DNA from: Hyaloscypha bicolor E
Taxonomy: Eukaryota > Ascomycota > Leotiomycetes > Helotiales > Hyaloscyphaceae
Direction of reading: 5' to 3'
NCBI RefSeq assembly: GCF_002865645.1
Contig: NW_020194518.1
Span: forward strand, 496,001 to 560,000
DNA length: 64,000 nt
Shown here: piece after piece, positions 23,440 to 36,326 of the stretch
Numbering within the stretch: position 1 is the first letter of the stretch
How the letters are laid out: each line of letters begins with the position of its first letter
Notes under the pieces: generated by a model
The model's input: only the letters and a program-made list of their open reading frames with translations
Told to the model about the DNA's origin: nothing
Databases searched by the model: none
Position numbers and translations under genes: made by a program

Positions 23440-26400
23440 ATGCGAGCTGTGCTTCCGGGAAAGCCACGGCGGAAGCTCCAAGCTGTCTGTACTGGCTACT
23501 GGGACGACAGACGACTCATTGTAAGCTCTGGGCGTTTTGAAGTACTTGTTGAATAGGATATACTAATCAAACATGTCCCTCTAGGCATACATCACTGGAA
23601 ATGCTTTTGTTATCCTTACTGCACCGAATTTCATCTTACAAACGATCTACGACGATGACGACGAGTATCTCGATGCCATTGCCATTGATGAAGCAACTGG
23701 AAAGATAGCAACATGTACAGGATCGACTATTCGTGTCTATAAGCCTTATGGTCAAGGAGAGGATGCCCTGAAGGTCTGTGGGCTAAACCCTCGAGTCACT
23801 GGGGCCGTGCTGATTGGGTTAGTGGTCTTTACAACATAGCTTCTCCATCATCGAACCTGCGTCAGATTCCGCAACGACATTGTCGTGGGGAGTAGCAGAA
23901 GAGCTTCTTGTGGGAGGGGTGGGGCTGACTTTATACTCGACTTCGGACACGCCGTCAACAGTCTGGAAGCAGCAGCTAGCTAATCCCCTCAAACTTGCCA
24001 ATTTCTCCTACGACTCAGCGTATATTGCTTCGACAGGGAAGTATGATCGCCTTGCAAAGATATGGAGGAGGCTATCCTTTGGCTCGGACGATACACGCTT
24101 CGATTTCAGTTACCTCCCTCACCCAGCCACGGTGACGAGTATACATTGGAGGAGGCCGTACCATGTGGAGCAGACAATTGAGAACGTCCTTTATACGATA
24201 TGTGCAGACAATGTGGTACGAATTTGGGCCGCAACTGATCCCCACGGCCTACAAATTTTGCAGCTTTGGGCGCAGATTGACTTGAGAGAGTCGATACAAC
24301 CTCGAGGGCCGGCTCTCAAAGAGAGCTCCAATATCCGGTTTGCATTTATAATAGACAGCAGAGATTTCATGCTAGCTACGGAGCATGCCGTTCAAGAAAA
24401 GACGTCGGCAGAAGACGAGGACCATGCCCTGGCACACCTGGTTGAGGTTGCTAATCGTAACCCAGAAGTCTGTATCGTTTTCGATGAAGCCAGCCACATG
24501 TCCGCTTGGGGTCTTGAAAATGTTGGATGTAAAGCTCGGCAAACAGCAAATATTTTCAACGTTGCACATGTGGACAGTGTAGGTTTAGGCCTACCAAAAG
24601 ACCTCGACGATGAGGCAGCTTATATCCAATTTTACAATTTCTGCAACAAGTCTGGTGGGGGGCTGAACCTCTTAATTCATCACTTCGACGGGAAAATTGA
24701 GTTATTTGAGAGTAATGTGGCTGATTTGTTTGACCCTTCGCCAAGAGCCGATCGTTTCGTAGCCAAAGGTATTTGGACTGGGCATACTTCAAGCATCAAG
24801 AAGATCGTGCGAAATGTCAGTGGTCGAGCTGTTGTTTCGCGTACGGACGGCAATGAAAGCATTATCTGGAAGCACATGGATCATGAAAATGGAACCTCGG
24901 TATTCAGACAAAGCATCATCACAGAACAAGAGCATATCCACCGGATATGCGTGATGAGAAAAGGCAATTTTGTCATCTTCTTGCATCATAAGAGAATTTC
25001 GTTATGGGACACTCGGTCTTTTCGGGGCCAACTGCTCGCCAGCTGCGATTACGAGGTCATCGGCAAGCCTCTTTGCATTTTGATGTTGCCGGAATTAGTG
25101 AAAGAAGGCCCTGTTGCTCATGTTGCTACAATCACGTCGAAAATGCGAGGCATCGTTTGGGAAGTTCAACTGCCCCAACGCCGCGAGAGCACAGCTCAAA
25201 CAAACGGATATCATGAAACCTGTATCCGAGAATTCTGCCGATTTGACCTTGGGTACTCGGATGATTTGTCTTATGTTCTTCCGGTTGATCCAGCTGGGTC
25301 GCCACCCGTTATCTCGGGGTTTCTTGATACTTTCGCCAGAGACATTGCTATCTCTTATACACACTCTGGAGTCCTTCGATCTTGGACTGCCAGGATCGAT
25401 CTCGGAGCAAAGAAGGTAGACTGGCTGCAGACTTGCTCAGTAGATACCGGTATATGCGAGCCAGCGTTAGCCAGCGGCAGTTCGATACGAAAGGCGGCGC
25501 TTGTGAACTCCAATAGATCCGAATTGACCATATGGGATGTCAGAGGCGCCCAGTTGGAGTTTGCTCAAGATTATGAATCACAGGACACGATTCAGGACTT
25601 AGATTGGACATCCACCCCAGATGATCAGTCTATTCTTGCTGTGGGCTTCCGATTTCGAGTGGTCCTCCTCGCTCAAATGCGGTATGACTATCTCAACAAA
25701 GGCCCTGCCTGGGCATCAATCAGAGAGGTCAATATCCGCGATATGACACCCCACCCAATCGGAGATTCGACATGGCTGGGCGGAGGGAATCTCATCATAG
25801 GTGCGGGCAACCAACTTTTTCTCTACGACAAAGAGGTTGATACTTCTACCCCCGTGGTGACGGATCTTGGGCTTCCGCACCGTAAACGAGGATGGGATCT
25901 TTTCGAAGTTGTCACCAGGCTCAACGGTCCTCTGCCTGTGTACCATCCGCAATTCTTAGGTCAATGTACTCTTGCTGGTAAAAATGTGCTAGTTCAGCAC
26001 ATCCTTCTCGCCCTTTTCAAGACACTGAAATTCTACGTCGAGGGAGATGCCTTGGAAAATAATCTTGGGATGGATCTCGAACAATTTTACACCCCAAGTG
26101 ATGTAAGTCAACCCACCAAGTTTCGTTTGTGCCAGTCTGACTTCAACAGACAATGTCATCATCTACAGTCGTAACCAAGGCAACAAGGTCTTTTGGTAAT
26201 TTGTCAGATGACGAAGAAGATATTGAGACCGTTACGGCAGGTGTTGCATCTGCCATAAACGAGAAACTCACCAAGATTGCCCTACCACAGCTGTCGAGAC
26301 AGGAGCAAATACACTTGGCAGATATTGTCGAGTGCGTTGCAATCGTTGAGAAACAGCGGCGCTCCATGGACGACAATGCCGCTAGGTTCATGCTATCGTT

Positions 26401-27735
26401 TCGCCAACATGTTCTGCGTCGAGGCCGAGCACATGAAGTGCTGTTGTCATGGAGAGAAATCAATTGGGCGTATCACAGCAACAGTCAAGATATTCTTGTA
26501 GATATGGTATCACACCAGTTCCATGGTAAAGTGCTCTGGGAGCATGCCCGCGAGAGCGGCATGTTCATGTGGATGACCGACACGACTGCTCTCGTAGGTG
26601 CCTTTCTAGAAATCTCCTCCATCCATATCCACTGACTCTGTCCAGAAAGCCCAGTTCGAGATCATCGCTCGGAACGAATACACGAAAACTGACATGAAGA
26701 ATCCAGTAGACTGCAGTTTATTTTACCTTGCTCTAAAGAAGAAGACCGTGCTACAAGGTTTGTGGCGTATGGCTGCTTGGAATCGAGAACAAACTGCCAC
26801 CGTAAGACTTCTTTCGAATAACTTTCATGACAAGAAGTGGAAGACCGCTGCGCTGAAAAATGCTTACGCCCTTCTTGGGAAACATAGACATGGTATGTAG
26901 AAATTACTTGGGATCTTTGGGTATACGGTTTTAATGTGAAATTAGAGTATGCTGCTGCATTCTTCCTGCTGGCAGATTGTCTGCGAGATGCCGTCAATGT
27001 GATCCTGAATCAGCTCAAGGATCTTCAGCTAGCGATCGCTGTTACGAGGGTCTACGAGGGAGAGCGAGGGCCCATACTGAAAGAGCTGCTCGAGGATAAG
27101 GTTCTTCCGCTGGCTGCGCAAGAAGGCAATCGATGGTTGGCATCATGGGCGTTCTGGATGCTCCACAGACGAGACATGGCAGTACGGGCCTTAATAGTAA
27201 GAGTTGAACACTCTCCTGCTCTGGCACCATTCTGACTTTCTTTAGTCCCCCGTCTACACACTACTTGAGACACCTCAATCTCCAGATCTGCAAGCCAAGC
27301 TGTTCCTGACCGACGACCCGGCGCTGGTCGTGTTGTACTCTCAACTCCGACAGAAGACCCTTCAAACTCTGCGTGGCGCTTCAAAAGTCACTCCGAAAGT
27401 AGAATGGGCTTTTGTGCTGCATAACGCTCGGCTATACGATCGCATGGGTTGTGATCTCTTGGCTTTAGATCTCGGTCAGTTCTTCTCCCTCTCTATTCTT
27501 ATCAAAAGCTAAATTGTCCACAGTCCGCAATTGGGAGTTCCTTCTCCCCGCCCCTACGATCTTCAAGAGCTTGGGGGGCCCGAACCCATTGTCCATGCTT
27601 CGGAGGCGAAGCTCACTTGTCGTGGCTGATTTACCCACGCCGCCGAGGCTGTCAGTAGATGGAAGACACAGACCACCTTCTAGTGTGTTCGAAGAGCCCG
27701 AGTCAAGCTCTTTATTGGATAGTTTCGGTTTCTGA
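23440..27735 (+). CDS. rav1: RAVE complex subunit Rav1 (DmX-like), V-ATPase assembly
   Basis: Large scaffold of the RAVE complex, which reassembles the V1 and Vo sectors of the vacuolar H+-ATPase. Eight exons: 23440-23520, 23585-23817, 23840-26102, 26150-26593, 26646-26892, 26946-27196, 27246-27474 and 27524-27735, summing exactly to 1,319 residues. The start MRAVLPGKPRRKLQAVCTG and the next exon (AYITGNAFVILTAPN) are typical of the family. Exon 3 carries WD40 beta-propeller repeats, and exons 4-7 carry the Rav1 C-terminal domain, seen in DPVDCSLFYLAL-like text (NPVDCSLFYLALKKK), AALKNAYALLGKHRH and LAIAVTRVYEG. The end after the conserved LVRNWEFL-type block is Ser/Pro-rich. The 22-nt gap between exons 2 and 3 (23818-23839) is very short for an intron, so that junction is the least certain part of the model. 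Confidence 0.9.
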
Positions 27736-28861
27736 GAGGAAGAGAAGCGACAGTTTGCACAGCAATGTGGCGTTTGAGGACCGATACATAATACCCTTTG
27801 TTTGGGAAGATTGACATTGGCCATGGTCAGATGTCGTAGGATGTTGAATTATGCTTGGCATAGCGATGGTTTGAACTGTAATATTTAATTCGCCAAGTCA
27901 AATCATGTTGATTTACCGCTACATACCGCTCAGGAGACATAATGTTCGGCAAAACAAAGCCCATGACTCGCTGACGGCCTACCCCTCTCCTGGTGGACAG
28001 GAAAAGTGGTACTGAATTCGCAATGTCCCAAGCTTAGTTGGTACATTTTAGAAAGACTCCCGCCAATATTACATAGACTTGTAGTAGATTCAAAGTCTCC
28101 CTCCTCGACTATCTCGAAATCCAGAAGACTAATATTCGTGCCTCTCCAAGTCCAGCCAAATGTACGGCCTAGAGTTGGGACATTGAAAATCAGAGCCGCT
28201 TTTTCTGTCCGCGGCGAGCCCCTTTTTATTTGACCGACAGCGGAGCGTTTTCCGCCTGGCCGATTCAAAAGTAGCAAAAGCGAGATATCTATTTTTGAGA
28301 ATAATGGGAAGACCGAAAGTATTTCTGATAGAATGCTATGCTGGGATTCATTGTGTTGTTGGTTGGAGAGGCATACTAGAGACGAGACACAGTTCCAGCT
28401 ATTCTAGCTCGAAACAAGGGCCGGCATGCAATGCTAAGGTGCAGTGAGAAAGACCGGAGCGCTTTAACCTCAAGCTAAGACTTTCGCAAGGAAATCCGAA
28501 AAACTTCTTCTCGGTCTAAATCCGTGCGGATTGAAGTCAGGATCGACGGAGTCGGGCTAAAGATGCGGTGGTAAGGGTAGGGTAGGACTAAGGAAAGGGA
28601 TTAAAAAGTGTGGTGTGTAATGAAAACATGAGAAGTAGCACGATTTAAGAGCGTATGCGCTAAATGATGGGGTATATTATCTAATGTATTTTAGATGTAA
28701 GTCATCTATCGATGTGGCACGTTGGCACTCGCTAAGAGAAGGTTCCTGGGTACCGCAAAAGTCAGCAATTGCTTCATGAAAGTACTTCGGGAAAATTGGA
28801 CATTGTCTCGAGGAAGATGATGAGAATATTCAGAGTAAGAAAAGGGATGTTCGCCCACTGC
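27736..28861. other. Intergenic RAV1-OPT
   Basis: 1.1 kb between two convergent genes. Frames here (for example near 27930-28277 on the minus strand) have no recognisable composition. I see no RNA gene or element. Confidence 0.5.
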
Positions 28862-31024
28862 TTACACGATGCTCATGACTCCCTCCCCTAGAATAAGCCC
28901 ACTGGCTAGCACCACGATAGGGGTTTCTTCTTTTCGTCGATAGGATCGCCAGTACCAGTTCACCATACCTCCGATTGCTCGCGCAAGTGTGAACGATGGG
29001 ACGTTGTACATCCCTACGGCAACCGCAATCCCTCCTGGGATATAGGGGTGCCATGGCTTCCCTGTGCCGAAGATCCTTGCTACTGTCGTAAATGTGAAAA
29101 TAATAGCTGCTCCTAACGCCCACTGCCATGCCATCATGGGCAGCCCCTTTCCAGTAACCAATCTCGCTGTGAAAATCCAGACATAGCCTGTTGGAACCTG
29201 GAACAAATCGCCTGGGACTTCGTATACGCTTGTGTATAGCCTGTATATCAGGGCACTGATAACTGCGCCAAAAGCACTTCCAATAACTCCACCCCAGAAC
29301 TGAGCATTTGGAGCTGCGCCCAGGAGATGCCCTGTTTTAAGATCCTGCATGAGATCGCCAGCCTGCAATGCACCTGCCTCGGAGACGGCGCCTGCGACGA
29401 GGTTTATCAGGATCGAGTTCTTGTTCGATTGCGGAATAATGATCGCAAAGAAGAGCTGAGCTAGTTTACTGATTCCCGAGACCGGGTTGAGGTCTGTTTC
29501 GCCCAGGGCCCGAACGCCCATGATAGAGAGGACGAGAGCCATGAAAACTGCGATAATAATGGCGTAGAATGGGACCAAAGCCCCAAAGACGACACGGATA
29601 CTTACGATGCAGAACACTACGGACAGTACCAGGCCGACCCAGACAGTGGAATCGTTCACCAAGTGCTCAGGAGGAGCGTCCGGTTCCGGGAGACCCTTGA
29701 TCTCTTCGTCGGACACAATAAGGTCTTCTTGAAAATTTGATCTGGTTTCTTCACGTGGCGTAGATACCTCTTCTCGCAGTAGTGCATAATCTCCCCCGCT
29801 TTTGCCGGATCCAAGATATAGGAAGCCTTTCCAGTCCCTTTTTCTGATGATCTGGCGGATACTCTCTGCATACTCTCCGCTGTGCATAACCAGCGGCCTG
29901 AGAGCGATGTAACCAAGACTAATAATTGAATCGGCCAGCATGATTGCCAAGGATACCCACACAATCCAGCCTTTGGATCCCGTTTCCCATTTATCCACGG
30001 GGCCAGGAGCCCATCCTCTATTTTTTGCCAGCGGAGAGAGAAGTCCCCATCCAACGATAGCTCCGAGAAGCATGTGCAATGTAGTCGCCGGACCCATAAT
30101 GATCCCTTGTCCAACATAAGCCAATGATGGGTTGAGAGTCCAGAGCCAAGATTCGGCAAGCGTAAATCCAAAGACAGGAAGATTGCGTAAGATTGGGAAG
30201 AAGTATGTTGCAAGTGTATATAGCCCAGAAATGACGAACGATATGATGAGGAGTTTGACTCTAGATTGCCAACTGCTTGTTTGATTCTTGGTCAGCTCCT
30301 CCACGTCCGCAGACCTTTCATCAATGTTCGAGTACGACTGAGTACTATTGTCCTGTGAAGTAAGATCCCGAGAGGTAGTCCGACAGATCGGGCCATCGGC
30401 TGTGGCTTCCTTGCCATGAAGCACGCCAATCATTAATGCCGTCGCTGTTCCCGAAGGAAACTTCAGTCTCTCTCTTATGATGACTTGCCTCCTCAAAGGC
30501 ACAGCGAAGACCACGCCAAAGAAACATAGCCCCAGCGACCAGAGTATAAGTTTGGGCAGACCCAGAACAATTGGGCCTTGTTCCTCCGGCTCCAGCATGT
30601 AGTTCAACGCTGGCATCACGCCCACCAATCCACATCCTAACGGCATCGTCCCCATAGACCCAGCCACTGACTGCACCAGCACATTCTCAACGGGTGTGAA
30701 TGGTAGATCGAGATGCTTCGACAGAGTTTTGAAAAAGGCGAAGCCGATAAGGGAGGCAGGCATGCTCATGCTAGAGACCCATCCAGTCTGCAGCCCGAAG
30801 TACATATTGGAGAAGCAGATGACCAGGCCGACCCCCAGGCCAACGAGTATACCTCGAACAGTGAAGTTCTGCCCTTCGCTTGCATGGCTGGCAATGAATC
30901 TGCGGGCATTGCTACGGCGTCGTCGAAGCTCTTCTGTGCCGTCAGAGGCTTCATCTCGGCGAGAGGTGGAAGGTGGGGTTGATATGGACTGGTAGTCCTG
31001 GCTTTCTCCTCTGTCGGGTGCCAT
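28862..31024 (-). CDS. Oligopeptide transporter (OPT superfamily)
   Basis: Single-exon gene of 720 residues encoding a polytopic membrane protein. The N-terminus is a hydrophilic tail of about 50 residues rich in Ser/Arg. The first membrane helix and the conserved family segment SNMYFGLQTGWVSSMSMP follow. Many hydrophobic helices are seen in two blocks separated by a charged loop (about residues 215-250) and a second loop around residues 395-445. Other family marks are KFPSGTATA and PVSGISKLAQLFFAI. It lies nearer the YSL-like/vacuolar-type OPT branch common in filamentous fungi than the peptide-transporting PTR2-like MFS. The substrate (oligopeptide, glutathione or metal chelate) cannot be told from sequence. 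The start was chosen as the first Met of the long frame. Confidence 0.92.
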   Translation of the reverse strand: MAPDRGESQDYQSISTPPSTSRRDEASDGTEELRRRRSNARRFIASHASEGQNFTVRGILVGLGVGLVICFSNMYFGLQTGWVSSMSMPASLIGFAFFKTLSKHLDLPFTPVENVLVQSVAGSMGTMPLGCGLVGVMPALNYMLEPEEQGPIVLGLPKLILWSLGLCFFGVVFAVPLRRQVIIRERLKFPSGTATALMIGVLHGKEATADGPICRTTSRDLTSQDNSTQSYSNIDERSADVEELTKNQTSSWQSRVKLLIISFVISGLYTLATYFFPILRNLPVFGFTLAESWLWTLNPSLAYVGQGIIMGPATTLHMLLGAIVGWGLLSPLAKNRGWAPGPVDKWETGSKGWIVWVSLAIMLADSIISLGYIALRPLVMHSGEYAESIRQIIRKRDWKGFLYLGSGKSGGDYALLREEVSTPREETRSNFQEDLIVSDEEIKGLPEPDAPPEHLVNDSTVWVGLVLSVVFCIVSIRVVFGALVPFYAIIIAVFMALVLSIMGVRALGETDLNPVSGISKLAQLFFAIIIPQSNKNSILINLVAGAVSEAGALQAGDLMQDLKTGHLLGAAPNAQFWGGVIGSAFGAVISALIYRLYTSVYEVPGDLFQVPTGYVWIFTARLVTGKGLPMMAWQWALGAAIIFTFTTVARIFGTGKPWHPYIPGGIAVAVGMYNVPSFTLARAIGGMVNWYWRSYRRKEETPIVVLASGLILGEGVMSIV

Positions 31025-31889
31025 GGCTTTTCAAGCTCGAAGTCTAGAGTGTGATTGAATCAGCAGCTCGCACTTCTGCAGATCGACGAGAAGCCTCCTT
31101 GAGGGTGTAAGTGAGGGTTGGGATGCCATCGCGAGGGCCCGACGGAGTGGAGTGAGTAAATAATGGGAGTGCTGACCAATAGACAACTTGCGCCATATGG
31201 AAACGTCATGACACTCCTGAGGCACGAATTATATTTTGTCACGTGCGTCTAGAAAAGGGGTTTGGGAGTGCTGGAGACCCACTCATGGATTCACCTTCGA
31301 AGTTTGGATGGTTTCACTACGAATATACAAGGAGAGCTTAGAGCTTTCCAGATATCGGATGTCTAAGTGTGTGGGAAGAGCGCGGGACATTCTAAGGGCT
31401 GGATCTCAGATTATTTGCTGGATCAATGATTCGAGCTCAAAAAGTCTGGCATTTTCAATCGCTGCCCACAAGACCATGCTGGCCCTTCACTTTCAGCATC
31501 GCTCTACTTTACATTTGCAAAGCAACGGCGCAAACCTGTCTTAAGCAGCGAGGAATCTTCTCTACATGAAAGCCACCGCATAAGCACGTAATTAAATACC
31601 ACAACCACCCAAACGATAAATCGTTCCGCCTATAGATCTAGCCAAAACGCTATGCTCGATGATGTGCGCAAAGTAACCCCGAGCCCCAAGCCTGCCAGGC
31701 TGACCTGAAAGAAAAGAGAAGCGTCTTGATATTCGTAAAAGGCCCTATCAAAAGGTGGTATGAAAGGGAATGCAAGAAGTGAATCAAACCAGCGCCGCGC
31801 TATCAAATGCTCCACGAACCGAATTATGCTAAGTGCGCCCTCCACGATCTCCCCGAAAATCGTTATAAAAGAGCTGGTGAGCCCTCGCC
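31025..31889. other. Intergenic OPT-PDK1
   Basis: 865 bp holding the OPT promoter and the kinase 3' flank. Frames present look like chance. No repeat or RNA seen. Confidence 0.5.
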
Positions 31890-34646
31890 TCAAAATGGAG
31901 TGGAAAGTCCGTTTTTGGACTGTCTCTTACTGAATCGATGCTTCTTGGCCTTTTCAACATGCTCTTCTCCACCCAAGCTGGCTTGGCTCTTAGTTAGATG
32001 GTTTCGTCCCGCTCGATCTGTGACATTAAAGCCCTCTGGGTATATGCTGTTACCGTGAAGAGTACTGCTTGGACTCGAGACGGAAGAGCCCATGTCGAAA
32101 CCCGTATCGCTGTTGTATGAGCCTGCAGTATTTTGGGAAAGCGCTATGTCTTTGGCACGCTCTATGGACTCAATCCACTCCTGGGCCGAGCTTTTTGTTG
32201 GGTCTCCGGTTGTCACGGAGGTCTTGGAGTCTTCGAAAGTGTAGTGTGTTCCGCGCTAATTCTAGTCAGAAACTTGATTTGGACGATTGCGGGGAAGATA
32301 ACTTACAGTATCAACACACCACACTTCTTGACCCTTTGCATCCAACTGCGTTCTCCAGGAGCATTCCGATGCGAGGAGCGAAATTTCTGACTTCGATTTC
32401 TTCTCGTCCCCCCCTGCAGCAGCCAAGATAATCCTAGCGCTGGATGTCACCATCACGAGTCGTTGCCTCTTCTTGGTAGTGCTGCCACCAAAAAACCTTG
32501 CGAGTCCCTTCTTTTCGTGAGCCTCTCCATTCTCTCCATTCCGCGAATTTGGACTGTGTGGGAGTGGAGTCGATAGCACCATCAGATTTCCAAGTTTTAA
32601 TATTCGCTCGTTGTTCCGTGTCAGAACAGGTGACCATTCAATATCGAGCTGTGTCGGTGGTGGTAGTTCCGTGATTACTCTTGGTTGGGGTCGAGGATTA
32701 CCATTTGAGGAGGGCGCTTGCTGTGCCCGGGATGTGGGGATTGGTTGAGGCGAGCTCGAATAGCCATTGAGCTTAATGATGGTGGGTTCTTGAGTAGGGG
32801 GGATATAAGGCTTCAGCCGTGGTGCTTTCATCTTCCAGAGCCCACGTCCCCATTGTATGCCATCAAAGAACTCGTGATTCTTGATGTGCTCGATCGACAA
32901 CCTCCTTTGTGGGTCGAGAACCAGGAGGCGTTCAACTAGATCTCTGGCAGCCGGAGGAAATCCGGGCGGGAACTGGTAGTCCAGGCCTACTATCTTTTGG
33001 AATGTTTGATACTCATTCCCGGCTTTGAAAGGAGGTCTTCCGGTCAAAAGCTGGTAGATAATGCACCCAAAAGCCCACAGGTCACTGGCTTTACAGGCAT
33101 TTTTGTCTGTGAGCAACTCGGGACTGACATACTCTGCCGTTCCAACAAAAGATCGTGCCCGTGTCGATTCTTCGTCTTGTCCTGCAGGATCATACGGAGT
33201 CGCTTCCTTCGGTGTTCGTGGGTCTGGTAGTAATTTTGCAGTCCCAAAGTCGGTGATTTTGATGTGCATCTGGTCATCCAGGAGAACGTTCTCAGGCTTG
33301 AGATCCCGGTGAATCACACCTCTGTTATGCATGTGTTCTATCGCATCCAGAATTTCTGCTCCGTAGAACTGTGTGCACTCCTCGTCGAAGGAACCAATCT
33401 TCTTCAGAACCCCAAGAAGCTCGCCCCCACTAGCCACGTCCAGCACATAATAAAGAGACGTGCTATCCTGGAAGGTGTAATATAGCCGAACGATTCCTGG
33501 GTGCTCGATCAGTCGGTTGAGGGTGTCCTTCTCGATGTTCACGTATTTGATCTTCTTCTCTTTGATGATATGCTTCTTGTCCAAAATCTTGACCGCGTAT
33601 TCCTTCAGTGTTTGTCTGTCTGTTGCCAAGACCACGGTGCTGTATGAACCCTCTCCCAATGTCCGGCCGAAGACGAAATCCCGCACGCCCTTCTTAACCT
33701 GTCTATACACCACCCTCCCATTCGCATCTATTTCCTCCCGGACGCCTACCGCTGCACCCTTGTCTTTCCACTCCTCACTGCTGGGCACGAGATTGCCGTC
33801 TAAGTCGTATCTCGGGGCCGGGGAATTCGAAGAGCCCGCAGCAGTTTCCGTATGACCTCCACCCATCCCCCTCGAGCTTCGCCGTGGTGGTAAAGGTCCG
33901 TTCCCAGCCGGTAAGGGATGGTTCTGACTGTAGGAACGGTCTCTGTGACTTAATTCTCTCGATGGGACACCTGCCTGCATTGCTGTGCCACCTCGTGAAT
34001 CACTTCTTGTAGGTATGCCAGCCATTGGCGATCTTGATGATTCACTTCGTAGTCTGTATGAGCCGGGTTCCCGGGAGGGTATCGTGTTGGGAGGAGGTTG
34101 AGCTGAATAGACTCCTGAAACAGGACGAGATGAACCGGCAGGGGGGTAGCCTCTGTTGCCGTTCTGCATTGCATTCAGCTGATATGGTGGGAACTGAGCT
34201 TGCTGTTGTTCTTGGTGATTCAGGGGCAGCATCGATTGACGATTCGGCTTTGAGGCTGCAGCTCGTGCGAGCGGATCACTTTGTGCTTTGGACGATTCAC
34301 TGCCACTGGAATCGGACCGCGTATTTGGAGGCGCGCACTTTCCCTCGAGATATTGCGGAGGAGTTCGTGATGAAGGCAGCGAGTCAGGGGAGGGTTCACC
34401 GCGGCGGATGATATTAAAGATAGAGTGTCTGCGAGATTGCGGTTGGGGATCTGTCGAGGATCTGGCGTCTCTCGATCCTAGAGGCGGAGGAGGGTCCGTC
34501 ACATCTGCGGATCGGAAGGGCGCCAGAACTGATGAAGCGTCTAGCACCGGGTTGGTAGGCACGTTTTCGATTCCTGGCGATGATGCATCTGGGTTGGCGA
34601 TACGCAAGCCTCCGAACGATTGAGAAAGGCTCAGATCATTGTCCAT
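31890..34646 (-). CDS. PDK1/Pkh-type AGC protein kinase
   Basis: Phosphoinositide/sphingoid-base-responsive kinase (S. pombe ksg1, budding yeast Pkh1/2 family) that phosphorylates the activation loop of other AGC kinases and controls cell integrity and eisosomes. Two exons, 34646-32307 and 32255-31890, give 901 residues. About 320 disordered residues precede the kinase domain. The glycine loop is GEGSYSTVVLA, the catalytic lysine is in YAVKILDK, the catalytic loop is HRDLKPENVLL, the metal site is TDFGTAKLL, and the activation segment reads SFVGTAEYVSPELL, typical of PDK1. C-terminal text (VMVTSSARIILA, VWCVDT/RGTHYTFED) fits the Pkh/PDK1 PH domain, which is split by the single intron. The N-terminal region is rich in Ser/Pro/Arg and probably a phosphorylation target (inference). 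Confidence 0.93.
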
Positions 34647-34649
34647 GGC

Positions 34650-34697
34650 CTCGACGGCGACGGAGTGACGGGGTGACGGTGACGGCGACGGACGGGG
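34650..34697. repeat. GACGG/GTGACGG short tandem repeat before the PDK1 start
   Basis: Tandem units of gacgg and gtgacgg are visible just upstream of the kinase ATG, so they probably lie in its 5' UTR. Confidence 0.7.
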
Positions 34698-36326
34698 TCC
34701 TCGTCTGCGTCAGCGAATAGTGGAGATCCGGGGCTCTGTCATGTCACCGCTGGGAGCAGAGACGCCTCGGACGGGCTTGGCTTGGACTGGCAGATCTGGG
34801 AGGGGGGAGGGGGGGTTAGGGGCGGCAGTGAAGGGCAGATGGGAAGCAAACTGGGAACAAAATAGGGACAAAGCTGCACACAAGCTCTGCTCTGCACTGC
34901 ACTGCACTGCTCTACTCTGCATTGCTCTGCTCTGCTCTGCTCTGCAGCCTCTACGCTGGGCTGCTGCTCTGCGCTTCGCGGCACTCACTCCAATTTGGGC
35001 GAGTCGACTGGGGGGGCCGTGGGGCGCCGACTCGGATTGGGCTGGGCGGCTGGGGGCCATGGACCCGTGAACCCGTGGTTGACGGTTCTCGTAATTGGGC
35101 TTGCCGCTTGGGGCTGCGGCTGAGGCCTGCGGGCAGTTCGTCCTGTGCCTGTTCATCTCGTTAAAAAGCTTACAGCTGCCAGCTGGCTCAACTTATGTGA
35201 AAGTCGGGACGTTGCCACGTTGGGAACAACTCCAGTCGAGTCATGGCTTCTTTCTGGAATCTTTCTGGAAGCCTGCCCGAGGGTCCAGTCTGCAAGTCTG
35301 TGGCTCTGTCTGCTCTCAGGGCGCACGGAAATTCTACAATTTACGCTCATGTTTTGTTTTAGCCTTGGACCTTTTGCATTGCGGTTCAAGAGAGTCGGAC
35401 GGAACTCGCAACGGCACCGGAACCAGAAGACATAACGCAAAGCACCTTCGTCCACGCCACGCCAGATCGAGTGGGCCAGGCGCGGGAATTCGTCTGATTA
35501 CTCGATGAGCTAGCATTTGATGAGATCGGGTAGGGAGATTAAAATCCGTACCGTGCAAACGTTCCCAAATTGTCACGGGCCACGGCAACTTCTTTCTTAC
35601 ACGAAGCCGTAAAGGGAGATTGCGGAATCGGACGAGCTGAGACTCCCAGTCTAATCAAATAGCATCGCCGCGGGACAGGAGCTTCCTTCGATGCTCAATC
35701 GACTTATTAGATCTTATGTCGCTTCCATCTGTTTCAATGGTGGCCGGACGTTGGGGGGGAAGGGGGGAAGGGAGGAGAGACAGAGTTGTTGGGCTGCGTT
35801 CAAGGATCCAAATGGGGTGAGTAAGTACTCGATACTGGTTCGAGAAGTTGGATCGTCAAATCGAGACAGCCGCGAGTGGGCGTCGGATTTGGAAACTGTG
35901 AAGGTTCACATCTCGTAAGAGTACTCAATAATAGCATTGCGAGAGAGAGTTCTCATTCAGGGGGGGATGCTTGTGGCGGCTACGCCTGTTTTGCTCGTTC
36001 CTTTCCAAAGATTTGAACATCCTTTACGGAGACTTCTTTCAAGCAAGCTGATGCGGATTCTGTCCGCCTTTCCCTCTTTGCGTAAACAGATAGCTACCAC
36101 ACGTTTCTCGCACCCGTCTCGAATAAGGATTCCGGGGAATGTAGTTGCGTTTTCTGATGTACGAACAATTGCCCACCGTACAACCCAACACCATCGTGAC
36201 TTCCAAATGTATTTCCTCTCCATCTTGCCCTTTGGGCCAATTTGCCAACAGACTTCCTTCCTCGCAGTCCGTCTACTCTGCCTCTCACGTCTCTCTCTTC
36301 ACATAATTTGTTCCACACATGCAGCT
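34698..36326. other. Long divergent intergenic region PDK1 / unknown gene
   Basis: 1.6 kb between divergent start codons, with low-complexity G-rich stretches (34800-34815, 35755-35775) and the microsatellite listed separately. A long frame continues upstream of 36327 but its composition is not protein-like. Confidence 0.5.
34884..34946. repeat. CTCTG/CACTG pentanucleotide microsatellite
   Basis: An imperfect array of 5-bp units (CTCTG, CACTG) spans about 60 bp, followed by related ctgctgctctg text to about 34972. It is 240 bp upstream of the kinase start. Confidence 0.8.

Noticed and set aside
34884..34946. Possible CRISPR-like array
   Set aside because: It is a simple pentanucleotide microsatellite without spacers in a eukaryotic genome.
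35937..36326. Upstream in-frame extension of the unknown gene (about 130 residues)
   Set aside because: Composition is not protein-like and the conserved-looking text starts at the ATG at 36327.
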